Shown: one piece after another, positions 1 to 6,479 of the stretch
Position numbering within the stretch: position 1 is the first letter of the stretch
Layout: each line of letters starts with the position of its first letter
Origin: a virus
IMG/VR virus record: IMGVR_UViG_3300021085_000214
Location: 1-23,950 of that record
Direction: 5' to 3' (one strand)
Length of the DNA stretch: 23,950 bases
Made by a program: the position numbers and the translations under genes
The notes under the pieces: generated by a model
The model's input: only the letters and a program-made list of their open reading frames with translations
The model's database searches: none
Told to the model about the DNA's origin: nothing

Positions 1-707
1 CAGAGTACGGTGAGGAGTGTCGTTCTTTATTTATAACTAAGAAGGGATACAAGCTAGTAGGTTGTGATGCTAGTGGGTTAGAGTTAAGAATGCTTGCACA
101 TTACCTATCGACTTGGGATGGAGGAGAGTACTCTAAAGCTATACTTGAAGGAGACATACACTCTGTTAATCAGAAGGCAGCAGGGTTAAAGACTAGAGAT
201 CAAGCTAAGACATTCATCTATGGATTCCTTTACGGAGCAGGGGATGCAAAGATAGGTGAGATCGTAGAGGGTACAGCACAAGATGGGAGTAGATTAAAGA
301 AGAAGTTCCTGTCTAACTTACCTGCGTTGAAGATACTTAAACAACTAATCCAAAAGAAAGCAGAACAGAACGGATGCTTAACAGGACTAGACGGTAGGAT
401 TCTACCGATAAGAAGTGAACACGCTGCACTCAATATGTTACTTCAATCTGCTGGTGCTGTACTAATGAAGGTAGCTTTAATTAAACTACACACCAAGCTT
501 ACTGACATTGGATGGCAACACGGAAGAGAGTATTCATTCGTAGGTAACATACACGATGAGTTCCAAGCTGAGGTTAAACCTGAGTTAGTAGAGACATACG
601 GAGAGTTAGCTGTCAAAGCAATCCAGTCAGCAGGTAGAGAGTTAAAGATGAAGTGTCCTATGGATGGTGAATATAAAGTAGGAGAGTCATGGGCAGAGAC
701 ACACTAA
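1..707 (+). CDS. T7-type family A DNA polymerase, C-terminal part (5' truncated by window)
   Basis: The reading frame is open from base 3 to the TAA at 705-707, so this is the polymerase (palm/fingers) end of a gene that starts upstream. It would replicate the phage genome. Visible motifs match T7 gp5 closely: motif A DASGLELRMLAHY with the metal-binding Asp, the fingers helix RDQAKTFIYGFLYGAG (motif B, with catalytic Arg/Lys and the Tyr equivalent to T7 Tyr526, E. coli Pol I position 762), the GLDGR and HAALNMLLQSAGA segments, and motif C IHDE. Compared with T7, the stretch before GLDGR is shorter. The exonuclease domain and thioredoxin-binding region, if present, are outside the window. The next gene starts 1 nt after the stop. 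Identification rests on motif recognition and is very secure. Confidence 0.97.
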   Translation, partial: EYGEECRSLFITKKGYKLVGCDASGLELRMLAHYLSTWDGGEYSKAILEGDIHSVNQKAAGLKTRDQAKTFIYGFLYGAGDAKIGEIVEGTAQDGSRLKKKFLSNLPALKILKQLIQKKAEQNGCLTGLDGRILPIRSEHAALNMLLQSAGAVLMKVALIKLHTKLTDIGWQHGREYSFVGNIHDEFQAEVKPELVETYGELAVKAIQSAGRELKMKCPMDGEYKVGESWAETH

Positions 708-708
708 G

Positions 709-1158
709 ATGAAAACAGAAACTTGTAATATCTGCAAAGAGACTATGCTTATAACGGAAATGATTACAGATAAAAAATCAAAAACAGGTTATGGGAAAAG
801 ATGTAAGAATTGCAGAAGAGACCAACAACGAAGACGCATCAAAGAAAACCCTGAGCATTACGAAGCTATATGGAGGAGGCAACATCTTAAAAATAGATAC
901 GGTATAACTCCCGAAGATTACGAAGACATGTTATCAGAGCAGAAAGGAAAGTGTGCTATATGTGATCGACAGGGACAAAGTCCAGGTAATAAAAGATTTT
1001 TAGATGTAGACCACTGTCATAAGACAGGGAAGATAAGAGGTCTGTTATGTAACAGATGTAATCAATCAATGGGTAAAGTTAAAGATGATATAGATTTGTT
1101 AAAGAAGTTCCTAGCTTACCTAATCGGATGGGAAAGAAGACATGACACTAGAGCTTGA
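709..1158 (+). CDS. Endonuclease VII-type HNH nuclease
   Basis: A 149-residue protein of the recombination endonuclease VII family (T4 gp49-like, beta-beta-alpha-metal fold). The C-terminal half holds the whole signature: zinc cysteines C82/C85 and C114/C117, and the catalytic set D101-H102-x-H104 followed by N118 directly after the last CxxC. An extra N-terminal CxxC pair set (C6/C9 and C32/C35) suggests a second zinc knuckle, probably for DNA binding. The family cuts branched DNA; related HNH enzymes are also free-standing homing nucleases. Position right after the polymerase and before the recombination exonuclease fits a role in resolving replicative junctions, but a homing origin cannot be excluded. 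It overlaps the next gene by 17 nt. Confidence 0.9.
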   Translation: MKTETCNICKETMLITEMITDKKSKTGYGKRCKNCRRDQQRRRIKENPEHYEAIWRRQHLKNRYGITPEDYEDMLSEQKGKCAICDRQGQSPGNKRFLDVDHCHKTGKIRGLLCNRCNQSMGKVKDDIDLLKKFLAYLIGWERRHDTRA

Positions 1159-1609
1159 ACATGATTACTACTTGTCGCTTGCTAACTTGTATGATACAAC
1201 TGATTTGAACATGCCTTCATCAAACGCACAAAGGATAGGAGCAATCGCAGAGTCGAGGTTTACAACAGAATGTTTAGAGAGAAACTTCGAACCTCATTTA
1301 CCTACAACACCTATGCCTTGGGACTTCATTGTCACCTGCCCTGCTGGTACTTTAAAGGTGCAGATTAAATCAACAACCCATAAGTCATCAGCTAATAGTT
1401 ATACAGTATCGACCAATTCAGGAGCAATAAACAAGGGAGCTATGTGTGAATCAATAGATGTAGTAGGATGCTACGTTATACCTGAGAAGACATGGTGGAT
1501 GATACCAAGAAAAGAAGTGAACGCACTAACCTTAAAGGTAAGTATGTTACCACAAAGTAAATCAAAATATAAAAAATACCAAGAGAACTGGAGCATATTC
1601 TATGAGTAA
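1142..1609 (+). CDS. PD-(D/E)XK endonuclease (putative Holliday junction or branched DNA nuclease)
   Basis: A 155-residue protein with the layout of the small PD-(D/E)XK nucleases (PDDEXK_5-like): GAIAESRF near the N-terminus supplies an acidic residue (E37), a WDF segment supplies D61, and a beta strand LKVQIKS supplies Q74-x-K76. The order E...D...QxK and the spacing fit the family core. The likely role is a structure-specific or nicking endonuclease in phage recombination, possibly taking the place of T7 endonuclease I (gp3), which is also PD-(D/E)XK. The start at 1142 lies inside the upstream nuclease gene and has a GGAAAGA-like ribosome site; a later ATG at 1211 would keep the motifs but has no ribosome site. 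It overlaps the exonuclease gene by 8 nt, indicating translational coupling. Substrate is inferred. Confidence 0.72.
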   Translation: MTLELEHDYYLSLANLYDTTDLNMPSSNAQRIGAIAESRFTTECLERNFEPHLPTTPMPWDFIVTCPAGTLKVQIKSTTHKSSANSYTVSTNSGAINKGAMCESIDVVGCYVIPEKTWWMIPRKEVNALTLKVSMLPQSKSKYKKYQENWSIFYE

Positions 1610-2531
1610 AACAACCATACTAATTGACGCAGATGTGTTAGCATTTGAATCGTCAATCATAGCACAAGAAAATATACAATGGGAGGAAGAGCTTTGGACT
1701 GTACACGCAGACATGGCAGTAGCAAAGAGCAGAGTACTAGGAAGGATAGAACAATTCAAAGACTTACTCAAAGCTGATGAAGTAGTGTTAGCATTGAGTG
1801 ACCGAGCGAACTTCAGAAGGAAACTATTCCCTGAGTACAAGTCTAACAGAAGGAAGTCAGTACTACCTATCATCTTAAAACCTATGAAGGAATGGATGAT
1901 CAATGAACTAGACGCACAACTGTGGGCTAATGTAGAAGCTGATGATGTACTAAGTATCCTTGCTACTGAAAGACCTAACAGGTTAGACAAGCGTATCATC
2001 GTATCAATCGACAAGGACTTCAAGAGTGTACCAGGAATCTTCTATGATTATAACAGAGAAGAATACCATGAACCTACAGAAGAAGAAGCAGATAACTTCC
2101 ACCTATTACAATCACTCATGGGAGATTCAACAGATGGATTCAGTGGTGCAAAGGGAGTAGGAGCTGTGACTGCTAAGAAGTGGTTGGATGAACACGGATA
2201 CACTTGGGAATCTGTTGTCGCACTATACGCTAAGAAGGGACAAGACGAACAAGATGCTTTAATGAATGCTTGGATGGCAAGACTATTAAGAAAACAAGAA
2301 TACAATAAGAAACAAAAACAAATAACAAAACTATGGACACCGAAGAACTACCAAACTCTGGAAAGAAAGAACATTATGCCACTGGTGCGGAGCGTGACGG
2401 GGCTACTGGACGGGGACGATTCAGCCTTATTCCTCCAATCGCCCTTCGATCCCTTGCCCTCAGATTTGAAGAAGGAGGAAAACTCTACGGAGACAACAAC
2501 TGGCACAACGGATTCCCACTCAGTAGATTAA
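1602..2531 (+). CDS. T7 gp6-like 5'-3' exonuclease (FEN family)
   Basis: A 309-residue protein related to T7 gp6, which degrades host DNA and removes RNA primers. FEN-family acidic clusters are all visible: LIDAD (D9/D11), ALSD (D67) followed by FRRKLFPEYKSNRR, VEADD (E112, D114, D115), SIDKDF (D137, D139) and MGDSTDGF (D175, D178) leading into the helix-hairpin-helix GAKGVGAVTAKKW. Homology to the family appears to run to about LWTPKN (residue 249). The last 60 or so residues, rich in Ser/Thr/Asp/Glu, are encoded over the first part of the downstream hydrolase gene in another frame and look like an overprinted extension. The start overlaps the PD-(D/E)XK gene by 8 nt. Confidence 0.93.
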   Translation: MSKTTILIDADVLAFESSIIAQENIQWEEELWTVHADMAVAKSRVLGRIEQFKDLLKADEVVLALSDRANFRRKLFPEYKSNRRKSVLPIILKPMKEWMINELDAQLWANVEADDVLSILATERPNRLDKRIIVSIDKDFKSVPGIFYDYNREEYHEPTEEEADNFHLLQSLMGDSTDGFSGAKGVGAVTAKKWLDEHGYTWESVVALYAKKGQDEQDALMNAWMARLLRKQEYNKKQKQITKLWTPKNYQTLERKNIMPLVRSVTGLLDGDDSALFLQSPFDPLPSDLKKEENSTETTTGTTDSHSVD

Positions 2532-2713
2532 TAGATAGCATGAGTAGACATCTGTTAGCACTTAGTGAAGGAGATGATTCAGAAGATCACGCAGGTGCTA
2601 TACTGTGGAACGCCAGTGCTTTCCTGTGGACCGAGGATCAAATAACAAAAGGTAAGCTACCACAAGAACTAGATGATAGGAGTTATAATAAATGGACTGG
2701 AGACACGCAATAA
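2333..2713 (+). CDS. dATP/dGTP diphosphohydrolase-domain protein (DUF5664/MazZ-like)
   Basis: A 126-residue all-alpha protein matching the phage dATP/dGTP diphosphohydrolase N-terminal domain: TGAERDGATGRGRFSLIPP, then EEGGKLYGDNNW, PLSRLIDSMSRHL, and EDHAGAILWN. These Glu, Asp, Arg-His and Asn positions are the conserved face of the MazG-like hydrolase fold. The family converts purine dNTPs to dNMP; in Z-genome phages a relative removes dATP/dGTP to favour 2-aminoadenine, but the same domain is common in ordinary phages. The first 199 nt lie inside the exonuclease gene in another frame, and no Shine-Dalgarno precedes the ATG at 2333, which is the only in-frame ATG before the conserved block. 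The segment 2381-2460 is about 61% GC, far above its surroundings, with CGN/GCC/CTT codons unlike the neighbours. Confidence 0.85.
   Translation: MDTEELPNSGKKEHYATGAERDGATGRGRFSLIPPIALRSLALRFEEGGKLYGDNNWHNGFPLSRLIDSMSRHLLALSEGDDSEDHAGAILWNASAFLWTEDQITKGKLPQELDDRSYNKWTGDTQ
2699..2703 (+). promoter_or_regulatory. Shine-Dalgarno GGAGA deciding the start at 2713
   Basis: GGAGA lies 9 nt before the ATG at 2713 and after the alternative in-frame ATG at 2692, so it supports the later start with the TAATG junction. Confidence 0.7.
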
Positions 2714-2907
2714 TGGAAGACGAACTAATGCCTCTTATAAGCGAGGCTATGATAAATAGGTTAGAGCAATTATATCCTGACAAATGTCCTGACTTGACGA
2801 ACACGGAAAAAGATGTTTGGTTTAAGAGTGGTCAAGTATCTGTAATAAGATTCTTAAGACAAATTTATAACGATCAACTTCAACAAAACATTTTAACGAA
2901 AGACTAG
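2713..2907 (+). CDS. Small conserved phage protein of unknown function
   Basis: A 64-residue protein. The start at 2713 forms a TAATG stop/start overlap with the upstream gene and has GGAGA at 2699-2703 nine bases before it, so it is preferred over the in-frame ATG at 2692. It contains a helical segment ending in a W-F-x-S-G-Q-x-S-V-I-R-F-L motif, a pattern I associate with small proteins found between the exonuclease and portal genes of T7-like marine phages. No catalytic motif, signal or membrane segment is visible. Function unknown. Confidence 0.75.
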   Translation: MEDELMPLISEAMINRLEQLYPDKCPDLTNTEKDVWFKSGQVSVIRFLRQIYNDQLQQNILTKD

Positions 2908-2909
2908 AT

Positions 2910-3116
2910 ATGTGTATGTCAGCACCCGATATTCCACCACCACCACCACCTCCAGCTCCTCCTCCTCCACCTCCTCCTGTCGCTGAAGGGTCTAAGACTG
3001 TTAGACAAACACAGCCTAAGAAGAAGAAGGTAGGAGCACAAGCACAACTCAAGCGTTCTGCTAGACCTACACTAGGTGGATCAAATGGTGGTACTGGTGT
3101 TTATATGTCTTCTTAA
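2910..3116 (+). CDS. Polyproline/basic small protein, T7 gp7.3-like (possible tail assembly)
   Basis: A 68-residue protein in three parts: an N-terminal MCMSAPD, a run of seven prolines, one alanine and seven more prolines (residues 9-23), then a Lys/Arg-rich middle and a Gly/Ser C-terminus of the form RSARPTLGGSNGGTGVYMSS. The C-terminal pattern (basic, then RS, then Gly-rich and a hydrophobic end) resembles T7 gp7.3, a small protein needed for tail assembly and adsorption, and the location just before the portal module is the same. The proline blocks should stall ribosomes unless EF-P is present. Homology to gp7.3 is an inference from position and C-terminal pattern; the N-terminal MCMSAP-polyproline form is common in podophages. 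Confidence 0.75.
   Translation: MCMSAPDIPPPPPPPAPPPPPPPVAEGSKTVRQTQPKKKKVGAQAQLKRSARPTLGGSNGGTGVYMSS
2934..2978 (+). repeat. CCN triplet repeat encoding Pro7-Ala-Pro7
   Basis: Fifteen codons, CCA- then CCT-rich, broken once by GCT. It is a coding microsatellite inside the gp7.3-like gene, prone to length change by slippage in steps of three bases, which would keep the frame. Confidence 0.9.
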
Positions 3117-3140
3117 TAACAAATATAACTATATAATACT

Positions 3141-3458
3141 ATGCTTCGCACACTCTCAAAAAAGACTTTGCTATCATCTGTCGTTGCGACAGGGGCTGGC
3201 AGTGAGTTCTCAGTAGAGCGTTCTAAGGGTTGGACCTTTGTGATCGCTTCTTCAGCTGTAACCACAGGAGGCACGGTAGACATTGAAGCCTACATCGGTG
3301 GTTCTTGGTTTGTTATACACAGTCAAGCTGTTACAGCTGATGGTTCTATCTTAGTAAGAGATGACCACGGACACTACGAACAGATCAGAGGAAATGTTTC
3401 AGCTAGGACTGACGGTACTTACAGCGTCTACGCTACAGGTACTACTGATTCTCTGTAA
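3141..3458 (+). CDS. Small beta-rich putative virion protein
   Basis: A 105-residue protein I cannot assign by name. It has alternating hydrophobic residues and many Gly, Thr and Val, with segments such as GTVDIEAYIGGSWFVIHS, then a VRDDHGHYEQIRGNVSA stretch and a TYSVYATG end. This is the pattern of small beta-sandwich domains often encoded beside phage portal or head-closure genes ('strand, turn, W-x-x-I, then Y-x-x-I/L-R-x-N-V'). No signal peptide or membrane segment. The leader is AT-rich with no Shine-Dalgarno. A role as minor head or decoration protein is an inference from context. Confidence 0.7.
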   Translation: MLRTLSKKTLLSSVVATGAGSEFSVERSKGWTFVIASSAVTTGGTVDIEAYIGGSWFVIHSQAVTADGSILVRDDHGHYEQIRGNVSARTDGTYSVYATGTTDSL

Positions 3459-3461
3459 GCA

Positions 3462-3734
3462 ATGTCTCTTACCTTTCCAACCGCTACTCTGAATCTTCCG
3501 AGTGGTTTAACTGTCATACCTAATGGATTCGTAAGACCTTCGTTTGGAACAACTTATGCATTTGATGAGGCAGCTACAGCAAGTACAACATTCCAAGCAG
3601 AGTATAACACAGAAGCTTATATACTAGCTGTAGTTTCTCCTGGTCTAGGACTAACTTACTTTGTTACTGACAAAGCTACACCTACTCTAGCTGTTTACGA
3701 TGGAACTGACTGGCAATATTACGAGGGAGTATAA
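3462..3734 (+). CDS. Small putative virion protein ending in a 'TD..L.VYDG.W' module
   Basis: A 90-residue protein lying 3 nt after the previous gene; its TAA overlaps the portal ATG (TAATG). The N-terminal part (MSLTFPTATLNLPSG) is hydrophobic and beta-prone. The last 25 or so residues have the form YFVTDKATPTLAVYDGTDWQ followed by YYEGV. This is the same short module that ends or sits inside three genes at the far right of the window (22991, 23221 and 23490), all near the fibre. The shared module suggests a common structural role, probably a small beta-hairpin/trimer contact in virion appendages. Function not known. Confidence 0.7.
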   Translation: MSLTFPTATLNLPSGLTVIPNGFVRPSFGTTYAFDEAATASTTFQAEYNTEAYILAVVSPGLGLTYFVTDKATPTLAVYDGTDWQYYEGV

Positions 3735-5296
3735 TGAAAGAAACTGCACAAGGGCTATATCATAGCTTAGAGAATCAGCGTTGGTCATTCTTGGATAGAG
3801 GTCGTACCTCATCTGAGTTAACGATACCTTACATAATGCCACCCGATGGGCATAACTACGCTACTAAGTACTACACACCATATCAAGGAGTAGGAGCTAG
3901 AGGAGTTAACAACCTAGCATCTAAGTTATTGTTAGCACTGTTACCACCTAACGCTCCGTTCTTCCGTCTTGTTATTGACAGGTATGAATTAGATAAAGCA
4001 AAACAGGAGTTAGGACCAGAGGGAGGAGAGCAATTACGATCTGACTTAGAGAAAGCATTAGCAGATGTAGAACGAAGTGTATCTCAAGAAGTAGAAGTTG
4101 AAGCATTTAGAGTAGGAGTGTTTGAAGCGTTGAAGAATCTATTGGTCACAGGTAATACTTTATTGTACCTACCTGATGACGGAGGGATGAGAGTGTTTCG
4201 ATTAGATCGTTACTGTGTGAAGAGAGACCCAATGGGTAACGTAACACACATAGCTATCAAAGAGACTGTTGCTCCGATGATGCTTCCTGAGTCTGTAAGA
4301 GAAGAGGTGTATCGTCAAGAGAAAGAGAATAGTTGTGACCTATATACCTCTGTTGTTAGAGAAGGAAATGAATTTGTAGTACAACAAGATGTAAAAGGTA
4401 TAGTCATTGAAGAGTCAAAGGGTAGGTATCCTATCGAGAAGACTCCCTTCCTACCTCTTCGTTATACAAGGATAGACGGTGAAGACTACGGACGAGGATT
4501 TGTAGAGGAGTACATTGGTGATCTTAAATCTTTAGAGTCGTTAACAAAAGCGATAGTCGAAGGTAGTGCAGCAGCAGCTAAGGTATTGTTCATGGTTAAT
4601 CCTAACGGTACAACCAGGGCTAAGACTTTATCTGAATCTCCTAACGGTGCAATTGTACAAGGTAGTGATGGAGATGTATCTGTTCTACAACTTAACAAGT
4701 TCAATGACTTCCGTACTGCACAAGGAGTAATGAATGGAATCAGTGACAGATTGTCTCAAGCCTTCTTACTTAACAGTGGTGTAGTCAGAGATGCAGAACG
4801 AGTAACAGCAGAGGAGATACGAATGTTATCTCAGGAGTTGGAAGCTGCACTTGGTGGTCTTTATTCCTTACTGTCACAAGAGTTTCAAATGCCTGTCGTT
4901 ACTAGGTTAATGGCAAGGATGAGTAAAGAAGGAAGACTTCCTAAGTTACCTAAAGACATTGTTAAACCTACTATTGTTACTGGTGTTGAAGCACTAGGAC
5001 GAGGTAATGATTTACAGAAGCTTGATCTATTCCTTGCAGGGGCTAATCAAATCGTTGGTCCTCAAGCAGTTGCACAATATGTTAATGTATCTGACTACTT
5101 CAAGAGAAGAGCGACAGCGTTAGGTATTGAGACTGAAGGACTAATTAAATCAGACGAAGAAATTCAACAAGCTATGCAGCAAGCCCAACAACAAGAGATG
5201 ATGATGAAGTTGGGTGGACCTGCTGTAGCACCTGCTATCAATGCTGCACAAGAGCAGTACATGGCATCACAACAACCACAAGAAGAACAACAATAA
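3734..5296 (+). CDS. Portal protein (head-tail connector, T7 gp8-like)
   Basis: A 520-residue protein, close to the 536 of T7 gp8. It forms the dodecameric portal through which DNA enters and leaves the capsid. Family features: an N-terminal R-W-S-F-L-D-R-G-R segment and LTIPYIMPPDG, the YQGVGARGVNNLASKLLLAL stretch, a central RYTRIDGEDYGRGFVEEYIGDL block, and a helical RVTAEEIRMLSQELEAALGG segment preceding the Gln-rich C-terminus. The start overlaps the preceding stop codon. Identification is secure from these conserved blocks and the gene order. Confidence 0.96.
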   Translation: MKETAQGLYHSLENQRWSFLDRGRTSSELTIPYIMPPDGHNYATKYYTPYQGVGARGVNNLASKLLLALLPPNAPFFRLVIDRYELDKAKQELGPEGGEQLRSDLEKALADVERSVSQEVEVEAFRVGVFEALKNLLVTGNTLLYLPDDGGMRVFRLDRYCVKRDPMGNVTHIAIKETVAPMMLPESVREEVYRQEKENSCDLYTSVVREGNEFVVQQDVKGIVIEESKGRYPIEKTPFLPLRYTRIDGEDYGRGFVEEYIGDLKSLESLTKAIVEGSAAAAKVLFMVNPNGTTRAKTLSESPNGAIVQGSDGDVSVLQLNKFNDFRTAQGVMNGISDRLSQAFLLNSGVVRDAERVTAEEIRMLSQELEAALGGLYSLLSQEFQMPVVTRLMARMSKEGRLPKLPKDIVKPTIVTGVEALGRGNDLQKLDLFLAGANQIVGPQAVAQYVNVSDYFKRRATALGIETEGLIKSDEEIQQAMQQAQQQEMMMKLGGPAVAPAINAAQEQYMASQQPQEEQQ

Positions 5297-5297
5297 G

Positions 5298-5657
5298 ATG
5301 GCTAATAGAAAGAATTTAAAAGTGAGCAAGCTCCCTCCTATGCCTCCAAAAAGGAAAGCTCCTACAAATGTAAGCGAAGCGATAGAGCAGTATAAGATGA
5401 AAGCTTTTGGTTCTGATTCAGTGCCTCCTACTCCAGCTAAACTTGAAAAGAAAGTGAAAGAGATACGAGCAGTTTGGGCTAAGAGAGCTAAAGACGAAGC
5501 TACTGTTAAAAGACAAATGGCTAAGGATGAAGCAGAAGAGAAAGCTCGTCAAAAGAAACTAGCTGAAGCTAAGAAAAAGAAACCAGCTCCTAAGAAGAAG
5601 TCACCACCTAAGCGAAAACTTTCCATTAACAGACGAAAGTCTAGGATTAAGAAATAA
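5298..5657 (+). CDS. Lys/Arg-rich protein between portal and scaffold, unknown
   Basis: A 119-residue, very basic protein starting 1 nt after the portal stop (an upstream in-frame ATG at 5241 lies inside the portal gene and is not needed). The N-terminal third has KLPPMPPKRKAP, the middle is a likely coiled helix rich in Lys, Glu and Ala (residues about 45-90), and the C-terminus is Pro/Lys/Arg-dense, ending RRKSRIKK. Such charge suggests nucleic acid binding or contact with the strongly acidic scaffold encoded next. I do not recognise a family. Codon use resembles the neighbours, so it is an expressed gene rather than a chance ORF. Confidence 0.75.
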   Translation: MANRKNLKVSKLPPMPPKRKAPTNVSEAIEQYKMKAFGSDSVPPTPAKLEKKVKEIRAVWAKRAKDEATVKRQMAKDEAEEKARQKKLAEAKKKKPAPKKKSPPKRKLSINRRKSRIKK

Positions 5658-5684
5658 AACATAAACACAGAAAGAGAGAGAGAT

Positions 5685-6458
5685 ATGGCAGAATTACACC
5701 GAGTAGAGATAAATGAGAAAGCACCACAGGAGATTGACCCTGAGTCAGAAGAAGCTGTTGAGGCAGTACCTGAAGAACAAACAGACAGACCTGAATGGTT
5801 ACCTGAAAAGTTTAAGAACGCTGAAGACATGGCTAATGCCTATAGTGAGCTTGAGAAGAAGATGGGAGCAGGGGCTAACGAACAGGAACAAGAAGAAGTA
5901 CAACAAGAAGAAGAGCAATCAACAGATGAACAAGATGACACTCAAAAGGAAGACAGTAATACTAACGATGTTATCGTGGAAGCTTCTAAAGAGTTCTTTG
6001 AGAATGACGGTGTTATATCTGAAGAGACCTATAAGAATCTTGCTGAAGCTGGGTTACCGAAAGAGTTAGTAGATAGCTACGCAGCTGGACAACAAGCACT
6101 ACAACAAAGTGAAGAAGGTAATATCAAAGCAGCTGCTGATGGTAACTGGGATCAAATGGCAGAGTGGGCAGCTAATAACTTATCTCCTGAAGAGGTAAAT
6201 ACTTTCGATGATATCGTACAGAACGGTACAGTTGACCAAGCAAGACTGGCTACTAAAGGATTATATGCACAATACAAAGCAGAGAATGGAGTCAGTCCTA
6301 AACTTGTACAAGGTGCTGTAAGTGGTTCATCATCAATGCCTTTTAAATCTAACCAAGAACTTGCAAGAGCAATGTCTGATCCTCGATACAAGAGTGGTGA
6401 TAAAAGTTATCACGAAGAGATTGACAGACGCATTGCAGCAAGTCAGAATTACCTATAA
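5685..6458 (+). CDS. Scaffolding / capsid assembly protein (T7 gp9-like)
   Basis: A 257-residue acidic protein located between portal and capsid genes as in T7. It guides assembly of the major capsid protein and leaves before DNA packaging. Visible: an acidic N-terminus, the P-E-W-L-P-E-K-F-K-N-A-E-D-M-A-N-A-Y-S-E-L motif typical of podophage scaffolds, a long Gln/Glu/Asp linker, and a helical C-terminal half finishing with SDPRYKSGDKSYHEEIDRRI, a scaffold-like capsid-binding end. A GAGAGAGAGA purine tract (5673-5682) gives a good ribosome site. Shorter than T7 gp9 (307 residues). Confidence 0.93.
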   Translation: MAELHRVEINEKAPQEIDPESEEAVEAVPEEQTDRPEWLPEKFKNAEDMANAYSELEKKMGAGANEQEQEEVQQEEEQSTDEQDDTQKEDSNTNDVIVEASKEFFENDGVISEETYKNLAEAGLPKELVDSYAAGQQALQQSEEGNIKAAADGNWDQMAEWAANNLSPEEVNTFDDIVQNGTVDQARLATKGLYAQYKAENGVSPKLVQGAVSGSSSMPFKSNQELARAMSDPRYKSGDKSYHEEIDRRIAASQNYL

Positions 6459-6479
6459 TTTTATTTGGTTGGTTCATAT

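Noticed and set aside
1562-2023. Antisense 153-codon ORF within the exonuclease gene
   Set aside because: Ser/Leu-rich shadow of a gene with clear FEN motifs; no independent evidence.
2309-2345. Possible -1 ribosomal frameshift fusing exonuclease and hydrolase
   Set aside because: The hydrolase frame is -1 relative to the exonuclease, but no X-XXY-YYZ slippery heptamer in the right phase is present near the junction, and the hydrolase has its own ATG.
5713-6069. 118-codon + strand ORF in another frame inside the scaffold gene
   Set aside because: Its Lys/Arg/Leu-rich sequence is the frame-shifted reading of the acidic scaffold; no ribosome site or family resemblance.
6465-6479. TTG start for the lipoprotein, adding five residues
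   Set aside because: The ATG at 6480 gives a proper short signal peptide before the lipobox; the TTG has no better ribosome site.
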